Notes: generated from the sequence alone by a model not told the origin. Shown: positions 1-13,112, counted from the stretch's first letter. The stretch: DNA of 64,000 bases from Lelliottia jeotgali (GCA_002271215.1 CP018628.1:4030001-4094000); one strand, 5' to 3'. A program made the numbers and translations.

Positions 1-1245
<1,245 letters not shown>

Positions 1246-1250
1246 AAATG

Positions 1251-1277
1251 AACCGGATGGCAATGCCATCCGGTTTT

Positions 1278-1280
<3 letters not shown>
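1251..1280. terminator. Intrinsic terminator between gltD and nanQ
   Basis: An 11-bp perfect stem (AACCGGATGGC at 1251-1261, matching arm at 1265-1275) with a 3-base loop is followed by a T tract. A-rich sequence on the other side suggests it also ends the leftward nan transcript, whose last gene stops at 1278. Confidence 0.9.
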
Positions 1281-2607
<1,327 letters not shown>

Positions 2608-2611
<4 letters not shown>

Positions 2612-4095
2612 TTCACCGCCTCGCGCTGGCTTTTGATGCTGCCAAACGGAACGGCACCACTAAACGGTTTACCATCAATCGCATCATGCGTGCGCAGCGC
2701 TTCCGGGCGGACCCAGCGTTGAACGCGCGACGGCATATCGAGACCAATCAGCAGGATAACCACAAACGTCAGACCGAATGACAGAGAACCCAGCGCCGTA
2801 CCCAGCTCAAGACGCTGTGCCAGCAGTGCACCAATTATCGGGGCAATCGCACCGCCCAGTGCGCCGACGTTATAAGTAAAGCCCAGCCCCGCCGCACGCT
2901 GATCCGTATCGAAGTAGCCGCCAATCAGCTTCGGCAAGATTCCGGAGATCCCCTGTCCCAGCATCTGCTGGAAGAACAGCAGCAGGCCAAGCACCCAGAT
3001 ATTGGACCCGCCGATGGCAAACACCGGAATAATCAGAAGCTGCGAGGCCAACAGGCTGCAGACATACGCTTTACGCGTACCCAGCCAGTCGCCGAGGAAA
3101 CCACCCACGCAACACCCCACCGCCGCACCAAAGCCGCTGAAGAACAGAACATGCGCAACCGTCATCGGGTCATAGGCCAGATCTGTTTTCAGATAGGTTG
3201 GCAGCAATGCCTGAATCGGCCACGAATAGAGGAACGCGAAGAGCACGACGACCATCAAGGTCACGCCCGTCGGCCAGCGCTTGCCGCTGCTTTGCACCAT
3301 AAAGCTGATGAATATGCAGGCGCACAACAGCCCCAGAATCACTACCAGACCGGCATTATTCAGCTCTCCGGCGAAGCAGAACCACAGCGCAGTTCCCGCG
3401 AAAAGTGTCATCACAATATTGATCAGACGATGCTTGCCGCGATAAAGAATATCGACCATTGTGCGCACCGGCGCTTTGCCCTCGTGCTTCGCTTTCCAGT
3501 CTTCTGCTTCGGGAATATTTTTTCGCAGCCACAGGGCAAAGATGATCGGCAGGATGCCGATAAAGAACAGCGCGCGCCAGCCCCACACGGGGACGACCAG
3601 GCTGTAAATCTGCGCCGCGACCACCGCACCGATGGAAAAACCGGAGATTAAGAAGCCGCTGGCTTTATTACGCAGATGTTTCGGCCAGCTCTCGATGACA
3701 TAGGTCGCACTGGACCCGTATTCGCCCGCCATCCCCATGCCGATCACCATACGAGCAATAAACATGGTGATGTAGCCGGGTGCGAAACCGCACGCCAGTG
3801 TGCCGCAGGAGAAGAGCACGATACTGGTGATCATCGCCAGTTTGCGCCCGTAGCGATCGCCCATTGCGCCGAGCAGTAAGCCGCCAAACCAGCGCGAGAT
3901 AAAGGCGGCTGAGATCAGGCTTGCCGCCTCGACCGTCGTTAAACCAAATTCACTTTTGACTTCTGTTAACACCAACGCCATCAACACAAAATCAAAGCCA
4001 TCGAGCAAATATCCCAGCCAGGCGGCGGAGAAGGCGCGCCACTGCGGGCGGGAAAGATGGCGGTACCACGGGATGCTTTGGGTAGAAATACTCAT
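2608..4095 (-). CDS. nanT: Sialic acid (N-acetylneuraminate) : H+ symporter
   Basis: Major facilitator superfamily transporter, 495 residues, very like E. coli NanT (496). It imports N-acetylneuraminic acid across the inner membrane. The MFS signature GDRYGRKLA falls between early membrane segments, and about a dozen or more hydrophobic segments are present; NanT proteins have two extra segments in the middle. I start at the ATG at 4095, preceded by GGGAGAG, giving [14 protein letters not shown] as in E. coli. A longer in-frame reading to 4197 runs through a repeat element and lacks a family match, so I rejected it. The stop overlaps the nanK start. Confidence 0.97.
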
Positions 4096-4125
4096 TTCAC
4101 TCTCCCGACGATCTCTTGGGCGTAT

Positions 4126-4206
4126 TGCCGGATGGCGGCTTCGCCATATCCGGCCTACGGGCAATGTTTTTTGTAGGCCGGATAAGCGAAGCGCCATCCG
4201 GCAATG
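4126..4206. repeat. BIME: two inverted REP elements between nanT and nanA
   Basis: Two copies of the REP palindrome (TTGCCGGATGGCG and CGCCATCCGGCAA at the ends, TATCCGGCCTAC and GTAGGCCGGATA inside) face each other around a short T-rich centre. The element fills the space between nanA and nanT. Such elements in transcribed spacers commonly stabilise the upstream mRNA or bind gyrase and IHF; here it could set a nanA to nanT expression ratio. Confidence 0.9.
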
Positions 4207-4208
4207 GA

Positions 4209-5102
4209 TTAGCGCTGCTCAGCCATGAGTTGCTCTGCGAGAGTTTTGAGTTCCGGCAGATATTGCTCGGCCACCGGGGCAAACGGCTTGCGGCACAGCG
4301 GGACGGAGACCACATCCATGTAATGCAGTACGGTTTTCAGGCCACGGAAAACACCGACTTTAATCAGCAAATCAATAACCTTGTTGCACTCGCTTTGCAG
4401 GCGCTGCGCAGTGGCGTTGTCCCCTTCACGGATCGCGCTGGCGATCGCCTGATAACGCGCGCCCATGATGTTGTACGTACTACCAATCCCACCATCCGCG
4501 CCAGCCAGTAAACCGGAGGCAAAGATTTCGTCGTAGCCGTTATAAAGCACCAGATCCGGATGCGCCCGGCGGATCTGCTCCATCTGGAAAAGATCGCCAG
4601 AGGTCTGTTTCAGTGCACCAACGCCCGGCAGCGTGACCAGCGTATTGATTTGATCGAGAGATAACTTCACTCCGCTTAGCGCCGGGATGTTGTACACCAC
4701 CATCGGCAAACCATCCGACGAATCAATAATTGCACGGTAGTGGTCGCAATGTTCTTCAAAGCTGAAGGGATAGTAGAACGGTGTGACCGCTGACACAGCG
4801 TCGAAACCAATACGGCTGGCCGCCGCCGCGAGCTGCTGGCTCTCCGCTGTACTGACGCACCCGACATGGGCGATAAGCGTGACCTTACCCTTCGCCTCTT
4901 CCGCCACGATCTCCAGTACCTGCTCACGCTCGGTGAGGCTTTGCACAAAGGCTTCGCCCGTTGAGCCACCCACGTACAGGCCATCGATCCCCTGTTGAAT
5001 ATTGAACTGCACCAGACGGCGCAGGCTGTCTTTATCCAGCGCCTGCTGTGCATTAAACGGAGTCAGGAGTGCGGCCATTACGCCACGTAATTGCTTTGCC
5101 AT
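4209..5102 (-). CDS. nanA: N-acetylneuraminate lyase
   Basis: Class I aldolase of the DHDPS/NAL family, 297 residues, cleaving N-acetylneuraminate to pyruvate and N-acetylmannosamine. The Schiff-base lysine is K165 (in GALKQTSG) and the catalytic tyrosine is Y137 (in MVVYNIP). The carboxylate-binding GGSTGE motif is at residues 45-50. It is the first gene of the nan operon; the NanR operator lies 36-58 bases upstream of its start codon. A BIME separates it from nanT. Confidence 0.97.
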   Translation of the reverse strand: MAKQLRGVMAALLTPFNAQQALDKDSLRRLVQFNIQQGIDGLYVGGSTGEAFVQSLTEREQVLEIVAEEAKGKVTLIAHVGCVSTAESQQLAAAASRIGFDAVSAVTPFYYPFSFEEHCDHYRAIIDSSDGLPMVVYNIPALSGVKLSLDQINTLVTLPGVGALKQTSGDLFQMEQIRRAHPDLVLYNGYDEIFASGLLAGADGGIGSTYNIMGARYQAIASAIREGDNATAQRLQSECNKVIDLLIKVGVFRGLKTVLHYMDVVSVPLCRKPFAPVAEQYLPELKTLAEQLMAEQR

Positions 5103-5137
5103 AGATACCTCAAGTGATGTTTGGTCTGTTTTAACGA

Positions 5138-5160
5138 TATACCTTTATACCTGTTATACC
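5138..5160 (-). promoter_or_regulatory. NanR operator upstream of nanA
   Basis: Read on the minus strand there are three direct GGTATA repeats (plus-strand TATACC at 5138-5143, 5146-5151, 5155-5160) with 3- and 2-base spacers. This is the arrangement established for the E. coli nanA operator bound by NanR, which is released by N-acetylneuraminate. The repeats also hold TATAAC/TATAAA hexamers that can serve as the -10, so repressor and polymerase would compete. Confidence 0.92.
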
Positions 5161-5224
5161 AGATCAAATATGCAGCAATGCCATACAGAACGCTTATATT
5201 GCGATCTGCTTCACTAAAGGATCG

Positions 5225-6007
5225 TTATTTTTTCTTTTTTGATCCCTGGCCGAAGGCGTGCCAGGTGGCGGAAACGCTATTGAGGTGAGTTTGCAGCGCA
5301 CGATCGGCTTCGTCCGGATCGCGGCGGCGAATGGCGTCAACAATCGCAATATGCTGCTGATAGCTGACGTCGTTATGCTGATATAGCTCGGCGTCGGAGA
5401 CTTTTGGTCGGGCGGCAATCAGCCAGTCAAGCAGTGCGACATGAATCGCCATGAAGATTGGGTTACCGGGGATTTCGGCCAGCACCCGATGGAAATCGAC
5501 GTCAGAACGGATAAACAGCGCATTGTCGTTGAGCGACTGACTGTTAATTTCCAGCGCTTTCGACAGGCGTTCAACCTGTTCATCCGTGGCGTATTCCGCC
5601 GCGTAGCGCACCAGGCTGGACTCGAAAAACAGACGCAGCTGTTCAAAGTGAGTGATGCCACCCGGCTGGGTGAGAAAATCTTTCGCCATGCCGGAGAGTT
5701 CACTGATGATGGTATCGGCTGAGGGCATTGAGACGCGGGCGCGTTCACCGTTGTTGATTTGCACCAGCCCTTTACGCTTCAGTGCGGCCAGTGCTTCTCG
5801 CACCGAAGGGCGGCCGACGTTGAAGAATTCCATCAGTTCGCGTTCGGAAGGGAGCTGTTCACCCTGGGCAAACTCCTGGCGGCGGATCATCTGCTCAAGC
5901 TCTTCTTCCACCATGTCGGAGAGTTTTTTACGCGCCAGCGGGCGACGACGCAAACTGCGGCCAAGGGTTTCGGTAGAATTTTCCGCCTGAAGATCAAATG
6001 GTTTCAT
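5225..6007 (-). CDS. nanR: Transcriptional repressor of sialic acid catabolism
   Basis: GntR/FadR-family regulator, 260 residues. The N-terminal winged helix includes [27 protein letters not shown] (written here as two parts, [10 protein letters not shown] and [10 protein letters not shown]), and the C-terminal all-helical FCD domain carries the conserved [14 protein letters not shown] ligand/metal motif. E. coli NanR binds the GGTATA repeats upstream of nanA and responds to sialic acid. I start at the ATG at 6007 ([10 protein letters not shown]), which aligns with the E. coli protein; upstream in-frame sequence to 6094 shows no similarity. The gene is immediately upstream of nanA in the same direction. 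Confidence 0.95.
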   Translation of the reverse strand: MKPFDLQAENSTETLGRSLRRRPLARKKLSDMVEEELEQMIRRQEFAQGEQLPSERELMEFFNVGRPSVREALAALKRKGLVQINNGERARVSMPSADTIISELSGMAKDFLTQPGGITHFEQLRLFFESSLVRYAAEYATDEQVERLSKALEINSQSLNDNALFIRSDVDFHRVLAEIPGNPIFMAIHVALLDWLIAARPKVSDAELYQHNDVSYQQHIAIVDAIRRRDPDEADRALQTHLNSVSATWHAFGQGSKKKK

Positions 6008-6092
6008 AAAGACTCGGGTCAGAAGAGTGACAATCAGTGACAACGATTCATCATAACACAGGATTTTTAGCGGGGCGAAAACCCCTGAAAGC

Positions 6093-6116
6093 AAAACAGG
6101 CCCATCGGGCCTGTTT
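6093..6116 (-). terminator. Intrinsic terminator after sspB
   Basis: An 8-bp GC-rich stem (ACAGGCCC at 6096-6103 with GGGCCTGT at 6107-6114), a 3-base loop, and TTTT on the minus-strand 3' side. It sits directly after the sspB stop and before the nanR promoter region. Confidence 0.85.
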
Positions 6117-6118
6117 AG

Positions 6119-6616
6119 TTATTTCACAACACGTAACGCTGGACGGCCACCGCGCGGCGGCGGATCGTCATCAGGATCGTTGTCGTTATCGTGATCCGGC
6201 TTGTCGCCATCGATAATCGACATCACCGTTTCGCTTTCGCTGGCGGTGGAGCCGTCTTCATCGTTGAGACTGGCGACGTCTTCGTCATAGGCCGCTTCCG
6301 GCTCAAACATCGTACCCGCGCCGTTTTCACGTGCATAGACTGCCAGTACGGCAGCCAGCGGCACAGAAACCTGACGCGGAATACCGCCGAAACGCGCGTT
6401 GAAGCGCACTTCGTCGTTAGCCAGCTCAAGATTACCCACCGCACGTGGCGCGATGTTCAGGACTATCTGCCCATCACGCGCGTATTCCATCGGAACGCTC
6501 ACGCCCGGCAACGTCACATCCACTACCAGGTGCGGCGTAAGCTGGTTGTCCAGCAGCCATTCATAGAAGGCACGCAGCAGATACGGACGGCGTGGAGACA
6601 GCTGTGACATTTCCAC
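6119..6616 (-). CDS. sspB: ClpXP protease specificity-enhancing factor
   Basis: 165-residue adaptor that tethers ssrA-tagged stalled-ribosome products (and RseA fragments) to ClpX. The folded N-terminal substrate-binding domain covers roughly residues 1-110, followed by a long acidic, disordered linker (SESETVMSIIDGDKPDHD), and a C-terminal ClpX-binding tail RGGRPALRVVK. The best start is a GTG at 6616: GAGG lies 9 bases upstream, whereas the ATG at 6610 is 15 bases from it. It lies 5 bases after sspA in the same operon. Confidence 0.95.
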   Translation of the reverse strand: MEMSQLSPRRPYLLRAFYEWLLDNQLTPHLVVDVTLPGVSVPMEYARDGQIVLNIAPRAVGNLELANDEVRFNARFGGIPRQVSVPLAAVLAVYARENGAGTMFEPEAAYDEDVASLNDEDGSTASESETVMSIIDGDKPDHDNDNDPDDDPPPRGGRPALRVVK

Positions 6617-6621
6617 AATCG

Positions 6622-7260
6622 TTAACCTCGACCAAGACGCATTTCGCGTTCCGGTTCTGTCAGAGATGCGAGGAAAGAATCGCGCTCAAATACGCGAGTC
6701 ATGTAGCCTTTCAGCTCTTTCGCGCCAGGACCACTGAACTCTACGCCCAGTGACTGAAGACGCCACAGCAGCGGAGCCAGATAGCAATCCACCAGGCTGA
6801 ACTCGTCGCTCAGGAAGAATGGCTTCTGGCCAAACACCGGAGCAATAGCCAGCAGCTCTTCACGCAGTTGCTTACGGGCCGCGTCTGCTTCAGAGGATGA
6901 ACCGTTAACGATAACGTTCATCAGGGTGTACCAGTCTTTCTCGATACGCTGCATGTACAGGCGGCTTTCACCACGCGCAACCGGATAAACCGGCATCAGC
7001 GGCGGATGAGGGAATCGCTCATCCAGATATTCCATAATGATGCGGGATTCCCACAGGGTCAGCTCGCGATCCACCAGCGTTGGTACGCTCTGGTTCGGGT
7101 TGAGATCGATAAGATCCTGAGGTGGGTTATCCTTCTCCACATGCTCGATCTCAAAACTGACACCCTTCTCGGCCAGCACGATACGAACCTGATGGCTATA
7201 AATGTCAGTAGGACCAGAAAACAGCGTCATTACCGAACGTTTGTTGGCAGCGACAGCCAT
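6622..7260 (-). CDS. sspA: Stringent starvation protein A
   Basis: 212-residue GST-fold protein that binds sigma-70 RNA polymerase and represses H-NS during stationary phase, raising acid tolerance. The sequence shows the thioredoxin-like N-terminal half (RSVMTLFSGPTDIYSHQVRI) and the helical C-terminal half, with the conserved surface residues PHPPLMPVYPVARGES. It has no catalytic GST cysteine or tyrosine motif, as expected. The start at 7260 follows a good GGAGG; it matches E. coli length exactly. It precedes sspB. Confidence 0.97.
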   Translation of the reverse strand: MAVAANKRSVMTLFSGPTDIYSHQVRIVLAEKGVSFEIEHVEKDNPPQDLIDLNPNQSVPTLVDRELTLWESRIIMEYLDERFPHPPLMPVYPVARGESRLYMQRIEKDWYTLMNVIVNGSSSEADAARKQLREELLAIAPVFGQKPFFLSDEFSLVDCYLAPLLWRLQSLGVEFSGPGAKELKGYMTRVFERDSFLASLTEPEREMRLGRG

Positions 7261-7573
7261 GAAAACCTCCAGGTATATATTCAGAATATTACTGCTACCG
7301 GCCACGCGGGCCAGCCAGATGTGATTTGTTACCCATCCCAGGAACAAACGCCATCGCTCATAAATCGAACAAAAATCGTGTATTCACTGACATTTGGGCA
7401 GAAAATTGGATGATAGTTTACCAGATTTTGCAGGCTTTGTGGTGAGGGGATTCTGGAAATGCGGAAAAAGAGCTGAGAATCAAATAAATACTGTGGATAA
7501 CCGTCGGATTATCCATAAAAAAACCCGCCGAAGCGGGTTTTTCGCCAATCTTTCTGCCAAAGCAGAAAAAAGA
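7261..7573. other. sspA promoter region and rpsI terminator
   Basis: 313 bases with no gene. The left two thirds (7261-7500) are AT-rich and should hold the sspA promoter on the minus strand; TAAACT and TATCAT hexamers near 7406-7418 are possible -10 sites, without a convincing -35. The right end contains the terminator of rplM-rpsI, listed separately. Confidence 0.5.
7517..7540 (-). terminator. Intrinsic terminator of rplM-rpsI
   Basis: Stem AAACCCGC (7521-7528) and GCGGGTTT (7533-7540) with a CGAA loop; on the minus strand it is followed by seven T residues. It lies 34 bases after the rpsI stop. Confidence 0.92.
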
Positions 7574-7969
<396 letters not shown>

Positions 7970-7981
7970 CTATAATCCCGA

Positions 7982-8580
<599 letters not shown>

Positions 8581-8699
8581 AGAAGTCGAGGTCAAAGATC
8601 GACCCTTAAATGTGATTAGTCGCAAGGTTTTCGTGCATAGCCTCTGCGCGGGCTGATGGCCTCCCCCCCAGCCCCTCTCCCACGGGGAGTAGATGGCAT

Positions 8700-9830
8700 T
8701 TATGGCATGTGAGCACGTTTCAAATACTCTTCGCTTTGCATCTCCTGCAGGCGTGACAGGCAGCGCTGGAACTCAAACTTCAGTCGTTCCCCCTGATACA
8801 CCTCATACAGCGGCACCGCGGCGCTCACGACGAGCTTCACATGGCGCTCATAAAACTCATCCACCAGCGCGATAAAACGGCGGGCTTCACTCTCCATCAG
8901 AGGCGTCATAGTCGGGACATCAAACAACATCACCGTATGGAACAGGCGCGAAAGCGCAATATAGTCATGCTGACTGCGGGCATCGACACACAGCGTGTCG
9001 AAAGAGACGGCAAGCGTCTGGTTTTCGACGCCCAACGTTTGCAGCGGGCGATGGTTGATTTCCAGCTCAGGGGCTTTGTCGCGCTTCGCCCCGGCCAACG
9101 CCAGCCAGAGTTTGTCCATCTGATGACGCGTCTCGTCATCCAGGGGAGACAACCACAGATGCGCCTGGGTCAGCGTTCGCAGGCGATAGTCCACGCCCGC
9201 ATCGACATTCATAATGTCGCAGTGCTCTTTGATGGCCTCGATAGCTGGCAGGAAACGCGCGCGCTGCAAACCGTTGCGATAAAGGTCGTCCGGCGGAATG
9301 TTCGACGTCGCCACCAGCGTAATTCCGCGCGCAAACAGCGCTTTCATCAGGCCGCCCAGCAGCATGGCGTCTGTGATATCGGAGACAAAAAACTCATCGA
9401 AACACAAAACGTCGGTTTCGGCTTTAAATCGCTCGGCGATGATATCCAGCGGATCGCTGTGCCCCTGCAGGGCGTTCAGCTCTTCATGGACGCGCAGCAT
9501 AAAGCGGTGGAAATGCAGACGTTGTTTACGCGTACCCGGCAGACTCTGGTAAAACATGTCCATCAGCCAGGTTTTCCCTCGACCGACACCACCCCACATA
9601 TATAAGCCGCGAACCGGCGCGGCAGTTTGCGGCTCTTTTTTCCCTAACAATCGACCAAACGCGGCTTTCAGACCGCCGCTCTGCGTGGCAGCAGGTGCGG
9701 GTGTTTCGTGGATTAATTCCTGATAGATAACATTCAGGCGATTAACGGCTTCACGCTGGACGTCATCGGGCTGGTGAGTGCCCTCTTCCAGGGCTTGTTG
9801 GTAACGCGATGTGGGGGACAGGTTTTGCAT
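8700..9830 (-). CDS. zapE: Cell division ATPase ZapE
   Basis: AFG1-like P-loop ATPase, 376 residues, that acts at the Z ring during constriction under stress and low oxygen in E. coli. Walker A GGVGRGKT is at residues 80-87 (K86), Walker B VLCFDEF near 147, and a sensor-1 type LVATSNIPPDDLYRNGL follows. The length equals E. coli YhcM/ZapE. It is transcribed away from zapG, with a 189-base gap between them. A C-rich stretch lies beyond its stop at 8660-8690, without a U tract. Confidence 0.95.
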   Translation of the reverse strand: MQNLSPTSRYQQALEEGTHQPDDVQREAVNRLNVIYQELIHETPAPAATQSGGLKAAFGRLLGKKEPQTAAPVRGLYMWGGVGRGKTWLMDMFYQSLPGTRKQRLHFHRFMLRVHEELNALQGHSDPLDIIAERFKAETDVLCFDEFFVSDITDAMLLGGLMKALFARGITLVATSNIPPDDLYRNGLQRARFLPAIEAIKEHCDIMNVDAGVDYRLRTLTQAHLWLSPLDDETRHQMDKLWLALAGAKRDKAPELEINHRPLQTLGVENQTLAVSFDTLCVDARSQHDYIALSRLFHTVMLFDVPTMTPLMESEARRFIALVDEFYERHVKLVVSAAVPLYEVYQGERLKFEFQRCLSRLQEMQSEEYLKRAHMP

Positions 9831-10019
9831 AATCTTGTTGTTATTCCTTCAATTAAACCTCGCCAGACTGCGCGACTGGCGAAAAAAAGGCCGTTCTACA
9901 GTACGCGATGATACGTCAGGATTCCACTTCTGAAGAAATAGCGGTTATAGTGGCATAATCAGGCACAGGCAGGAGCCGAGCCACTACCCTACGGAACAAC
10001 AAGACAACGGGAGAAGTTC

Positions 10020-10418
10020 ATGACCTGGGAATATGCGCTAATTGGTTTAGTCGTCGGTATCGCCATCGGTGCCGTGGCCATGCGTTTTGGAAATCGCAAA
10101 TTGCGTCAGCAACAGTCGCTGCAGTATGAGCTGGAAAAAAACAAAGCGGAGCTGGAAGAGTACCGTGAAGAGCTGGTCAGCCACTTTGCCCGTAGCGCTG
10201 AACTGCTGGACAACATGGCGACCGATTACCGCCAGCTGTATCAGCACATGGCAAAAAGCTCCAGCAGCCTGCTGCCGGAATTGAGTGGCGATACCAACCC
10301 GTTCCGCAACCGTCTGGCGGAGTCTGAAGCCAGTAACGATCAGGCACCCGTACAAATGCCGCGTGATTACTCCGACGGCGCATCTGGCCTGCTGCGCGGT
10401 GGCGCAAAACGCGATTAA
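10020..10418 (+). CDS. zapG: Inner-membrane division/shape factor ZapG (YhcB, DUF1043)
   Basis: 132 residues: one N-terminal membrane helix (about residues 4-22, YALIGLVVGIAIGAVAM), then a long charged coiled coil (residues 28-85, rich in E, K, Q, L), then a flexible tail. In E. coli YhcB links the divisome, envelope growth and cell width. The context between zapE and degQ is the conserved one. AACGGGAG lies 4-9 bases before the ATG. A strong terminator follows. Confidence 0.95.
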   Translation: MTWEYALIGLVVGIAIGAVAMRFGNRKLRQQQSLQYELEKNKAELEEYREELVSHFARSAELLDNMATDYRQLYQHMAKSSSSLLPELSGDTNPFRNRLAESEASNDQAPVQMPRDYSDGASGLLRGGAKRD

Positions 10419-10440
10419 TCGCACATCTGCAATATATTTC

Positions 10441-10472
10441 ACGGGCGCAAACATTGCGCCCGTCCTTTCTTT
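10441..10472 (+). terminator. Intrinsic terminator of zapG
   Basis: Perfect 10-bp stem (ACGGGCGCAA at 10441-10450 and TTGCGCCCGT at 10454-10463), 3-base loop, then CCTTTCTTT. Confidence 0.85.
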
Positions 10473-10588
10473 CCCTTCCCAGCTATTATTTAATCAATTA
10501 CCTCATTGTTCAGTGGTTTAAAATTCAATAACATCAAACTGTTTTTGGGCCATTTTTCCTTTACTCCAGGCAACGAGAGCCAGCATCA

Positions 10589-11956
10589 ATGAAGAAAAAA
10601 AACCAGCTGTTAAGCGCGTTAGCGTTAAGTGTCGGGTTATCTTTGACGGCGTCCTGGCCTGCGGCCGCTGCGCTTCCTTCGCAGGTGCCTGGTGCGGCGG
10701 CAATTCCAAGCCTGGCGCCTATGCTTGAAAAAGTGCTGCCTGCGGTAGTGAGTGTGAAGGTGGAAGGCACAGCGGCACAAAGCCAGCGCGTGCCCGAAGA
10801 GCTTAAAAAGTATTTTGGTGAGGAAGGTCCGGATCAGCAGGCACAACCGTTTGAAGGCCTCGGCTCCGGCGTGGTGATTGACGCGGCAAAAGGCTACGTT
10901 TTAACCAACAACCATGTCATCAGCCAGGCCGATAAAATCAGCGTGCAGATGAACGATGGTCGTGAATTTGACGCCAAATTAATTGGCGGCGACGACCAGA
11001 GTGATATCGCGCTGCTGCAAATTCAAAACCCGAGCAATCTGACGCAAATTGTGATCGCAGATTCCGACAAACTGCGCGTCGGCGATTTCGCCGTGGCCGT
11101 CGGCAACCCGTTTGGTTTAGGCCAAACAGCGACCTCAGGAATTGTGTCGGCACTGGGGCGCAGCGGCCTGAATCTCGAAGGGCTGGAAAACTTTATCCAG
11201 ACCGATGCCTCTATTAACCGTGGCAACTCCGGCGGTGCATTGTTGAACCTTAACGGTGAGCTGATCGGGATTAACACCGCGATCCTCGCCCCTGGCGGCG
11301 GCAGTATCGGTATCGGGTTTGCTATCCCAAGTAATATGGCCAAAACGCTGGCACAGCAGCTGATTGAATCCGGCGAAGTGAAACGCGGTTTACTGGGCAT
11401 CAAAGGCCTGGAGATGAGCGCTGATATCGCTAAAGCGTTCAACCTCAACGTTCAACGCGGGGCTTTTGTCAGCGAAGTTTTGGCAAATTCAGGCTCAGCA
11501 AAAGCGGGCGTGAAATCGGGTGATGTGATTGTCAGCCTGAACGGTAAGCCGCTCAGCAGCTTTGCCGAACTGCGCTCACGCATTGCCACCACGGAACCGG
11601 GGACCAAAGTGAAACTCGGTCTGCTGCGCGATGGCAAACCGTTGGACGTCGAAGTGACGCTGGATAAAAGCACGTCATCATCGGCCAGCGCCGAGCTGAT
11701 TGCCCCTGCACTTCAAGGTGCGGCACTGAGCGACGGACAGCTGAAAGACGGCACTAAAGGTATTACCATTGAGAGCGTCGAAAAGAGCAGCCCGGCCGCG
11801 CAGGCAGGTTTGCATCAGGACGACGTGATTATCGGCGTGAACCGCAACCGCGTGCAATCGATCGCAGAAATGCGCAAAGTGCTTGAAAGCAAACCGACGG
11901 TCATCGCTTTGCAAATCGTCCGTGGCAGCGACACGCTCTACATCTTGTTACGCTAG
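10589..11956 (+). CDS. degQ: Periplasmic serine endoprotease DegQ
   Basis: HtrA-family protease/chaperone, 455 residues, same length as E. coli DegQ. A signal peptide covers about residues 1-28 (KKKNQLLSALALSVGLSLTA then AAA). The catalytic triad is H109 (TNNHV), D139 (QSDIALL) and S214 (RGNSGGAL). PDZ1 spans about 255-345 and PDZ2 about 365-455. It degrades misfolded periplasmic proteins as a cage-forming oligomer. It is followed by degS with an 88-base gap that contains an inverted repeat, so degS can have its own promoter. Confidence 0.97.
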   Translation: MKKKNQLLSALALSVGLSLTASWPAAAALPSQVPGAAAIPSLAPMLEKVLPAVVSVKVEGTAAQSQRVPEELKKYFGEEGPDQQAQPFEGLGSGVVIDAAKGYVLTNNHVISQADKISVQMNDGREFDAKLIGGDDQSDIALLQIQNPSNLTQIVIADSDKLRVGDFAVAVGNPFGLGQTATSGIVSALGRSGLNLEGLENFIQTDASINRGNSGGALLNLNGELIGINTAILAPGGGSIGIGFAIPSNMAKTLAQQLIESGEVKRGLLGIKGLEMSADIAKAFNLNVQRGAFVSEVLANSGSAKAGVKSGDVIVSLNGKPLSSFAELRSRIATTEPGTKVKLGLLRDGKPLDVEVTLDKSTSSSASAELIAPALQGAALSDGQLKDGTKGITIESVEKSSPAAQAGLHQDDVIIGVNRNRVQSIAEMRKVLESKPTVIALQIVRGSDTLYILLR

Positions 11957-11965
11957 CATTGACCT

Positions 11966-11995
11966 CCGGACATCACCGCTGCATGTGATGTCCGG
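11966..11995. repeat. Inverted repeat between degQ and degS
   Basis: Perfect 11-bp stem, CCGGACATCAC (11966-11976) and GTGATGTCCGG (11985-11995), loop of 8 bases, no following T tract. It could be an mRNA 3'-end stabiliser or a weak terminator of degQ. Confidence 0.6.
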
Positions 11996-12044
11996 ATAAG
12001 TCATGTTATGCTGCAACCGTTCCTAAATTAACGACGCCCGCATC

Positions 12045-13112
12045 ATGTTTCTTAAGCTATTTCGTTCGATCGCCATCGGTTTAGTCGTTGGCGGATTGTT
12101 ACTGGCTGCAATGCCCTCTTTACGACAGTTCAATAAGCTGGCGGCGCCGCAGTTCGACAGTACCGATGAGACGCCGGTGAGTTACAACCAGGCCGTTCGC
12201 CGTGCTGCGCCTGCCGTAGTGAACGTTTATAACCGTGGCCTCAACAGCTCGGCGAATAATCAGCTGGAGATCCGCACGCTCGGATCCGGCGTGATAATGG
12301 ACGAGCGCGGCTACATCATTACCAACAAGCATGTGATCAACGACGCCGATCAGATAATTGTTGCCCTGCAGGATGGACGTGTCTTTGAAGCACTTCTGGT
12401 CGGTTCCGATAGCCTGACCGATCTGGCAGTGCTCAAAATCACGGCCACCGGCGGCCTGCCGGTGATTCCTATTAACCGTAAACGCACGCCGCATATCGGC
12501 GATGTGGTGATGGCCATCGGTAACCCGTATAACCTGGGGCAAACCATCACTCAGGGGATCATCAGCGCCACCGGTCGTATCGGCCTGAATCCATCAGGGC
12601 GACAGAACTTCCTGCAAACGGATGCTTCCATTAACCACGGGAACTCCGGCGGTGCGCTGGTGAATTCGCTGGGCGAACTGATGGGTATCAACACCCTGTC
12701 GTTTGATAAAAGTAACGACGGCGAAACGCCGGAAGGTATCGGCTTTGCGATACCCTTCCAGTTGGCCAACAAAATTATGGACAAGCTGATCCGCGACGGT
12801 CGCGTGATCCGTGGTTATATCGGGATTGGTGGGCGTGAAATTGCGCCACTGCATACGCAGGGTGGCGGAATCGATCAGATTCAGGGCATCGTCGTCAATG
12901 AAGTTACGCCAGGCGGTCCGGCAGCGGCGGCGGGCCTTCAGGTGAATGACGTGATCGTTTCGGTGAATGGCACACCAGCGGTGTCCGCCCTGGAAACGAT
13001 GGATCAGGTCGCGGAAATTCGTCCTGGGTCGATCATACCGGTGGAAGTCATGCGTAATGATAAGAAGCTGACGATTCAGGTCACGATTCAGGAATACCCG
13101 GCGACCAACTAA
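12045..13112 (+). CDS. degS: Membrane-anchored site-1 protease DegS
   Basis: 355 residues. An N-terminal membrane anchor (about residues 7-23, RSIAIGLVVGGLLLAAM) is followed by a trypsin-like domain with H96, D126 and S201 (HGNSGGAL), and one PDZ domain (about 255-350). Unassembled outer-membrane protein C-termini bind the PDZ domain, and DegS then cuts RseA, starting the sigma-E response. The residue numbers of the triad match E. coli DegS. The tail is QEYPATN. It ends at a bidirectional terminator shared with mdh. Confidence 0.98.
   Translation: MFLKLFRSIAIGLVVGGLLLAAMPSLRQFNKLAAPQFDSTDETPVSYNQAVRRAAPAVVNVYNRGLNSSANNQLEIRTLGSGVIMDERGYIITNKHVINDADQIIVALQDGRVFEALLVGSDSLTDLAVLKITATGGLPVIPINRKRTPHIGDVVMAIGNPYNLGQTITQGIISATGRIGLNPSGRQNFLQTDASINHGNSGGALVNSLGELMGINTLSFDKSNDGETPEGIGFAIPFQLANKIMDKLIRDGRVIRGYIGIGGREIAPLHTQGGGIDQIQGIVVNEVTPGGPAAAAGLQVNDVIVSVNGTPAVSALETMDQVAEIRPGSIIPVEVMRNDKKLTIQVTIQEYPATN

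Noticed and set aside
4096..4197. N-terminal extension of nanT in the same frame
   Set aside because: It reads through the BIME repeat, lacks a ribosome site and is absent from the family; the ATG at 4095 has a good one.
8655..8690. C-rich stretch beyond zapE as a repeat element or CRISPR-like unit
   Set aside because: Only one copy is visible in the window and no spacer pattern exists; I could not identify it as a known repeat.
8841..9605. 254-codon open frame opposite zapE
   Set aside because: It is a shadow of the zapE codon bias: no ribosome site, no recognisable domain, and zapE is fully conserved on the other strand.
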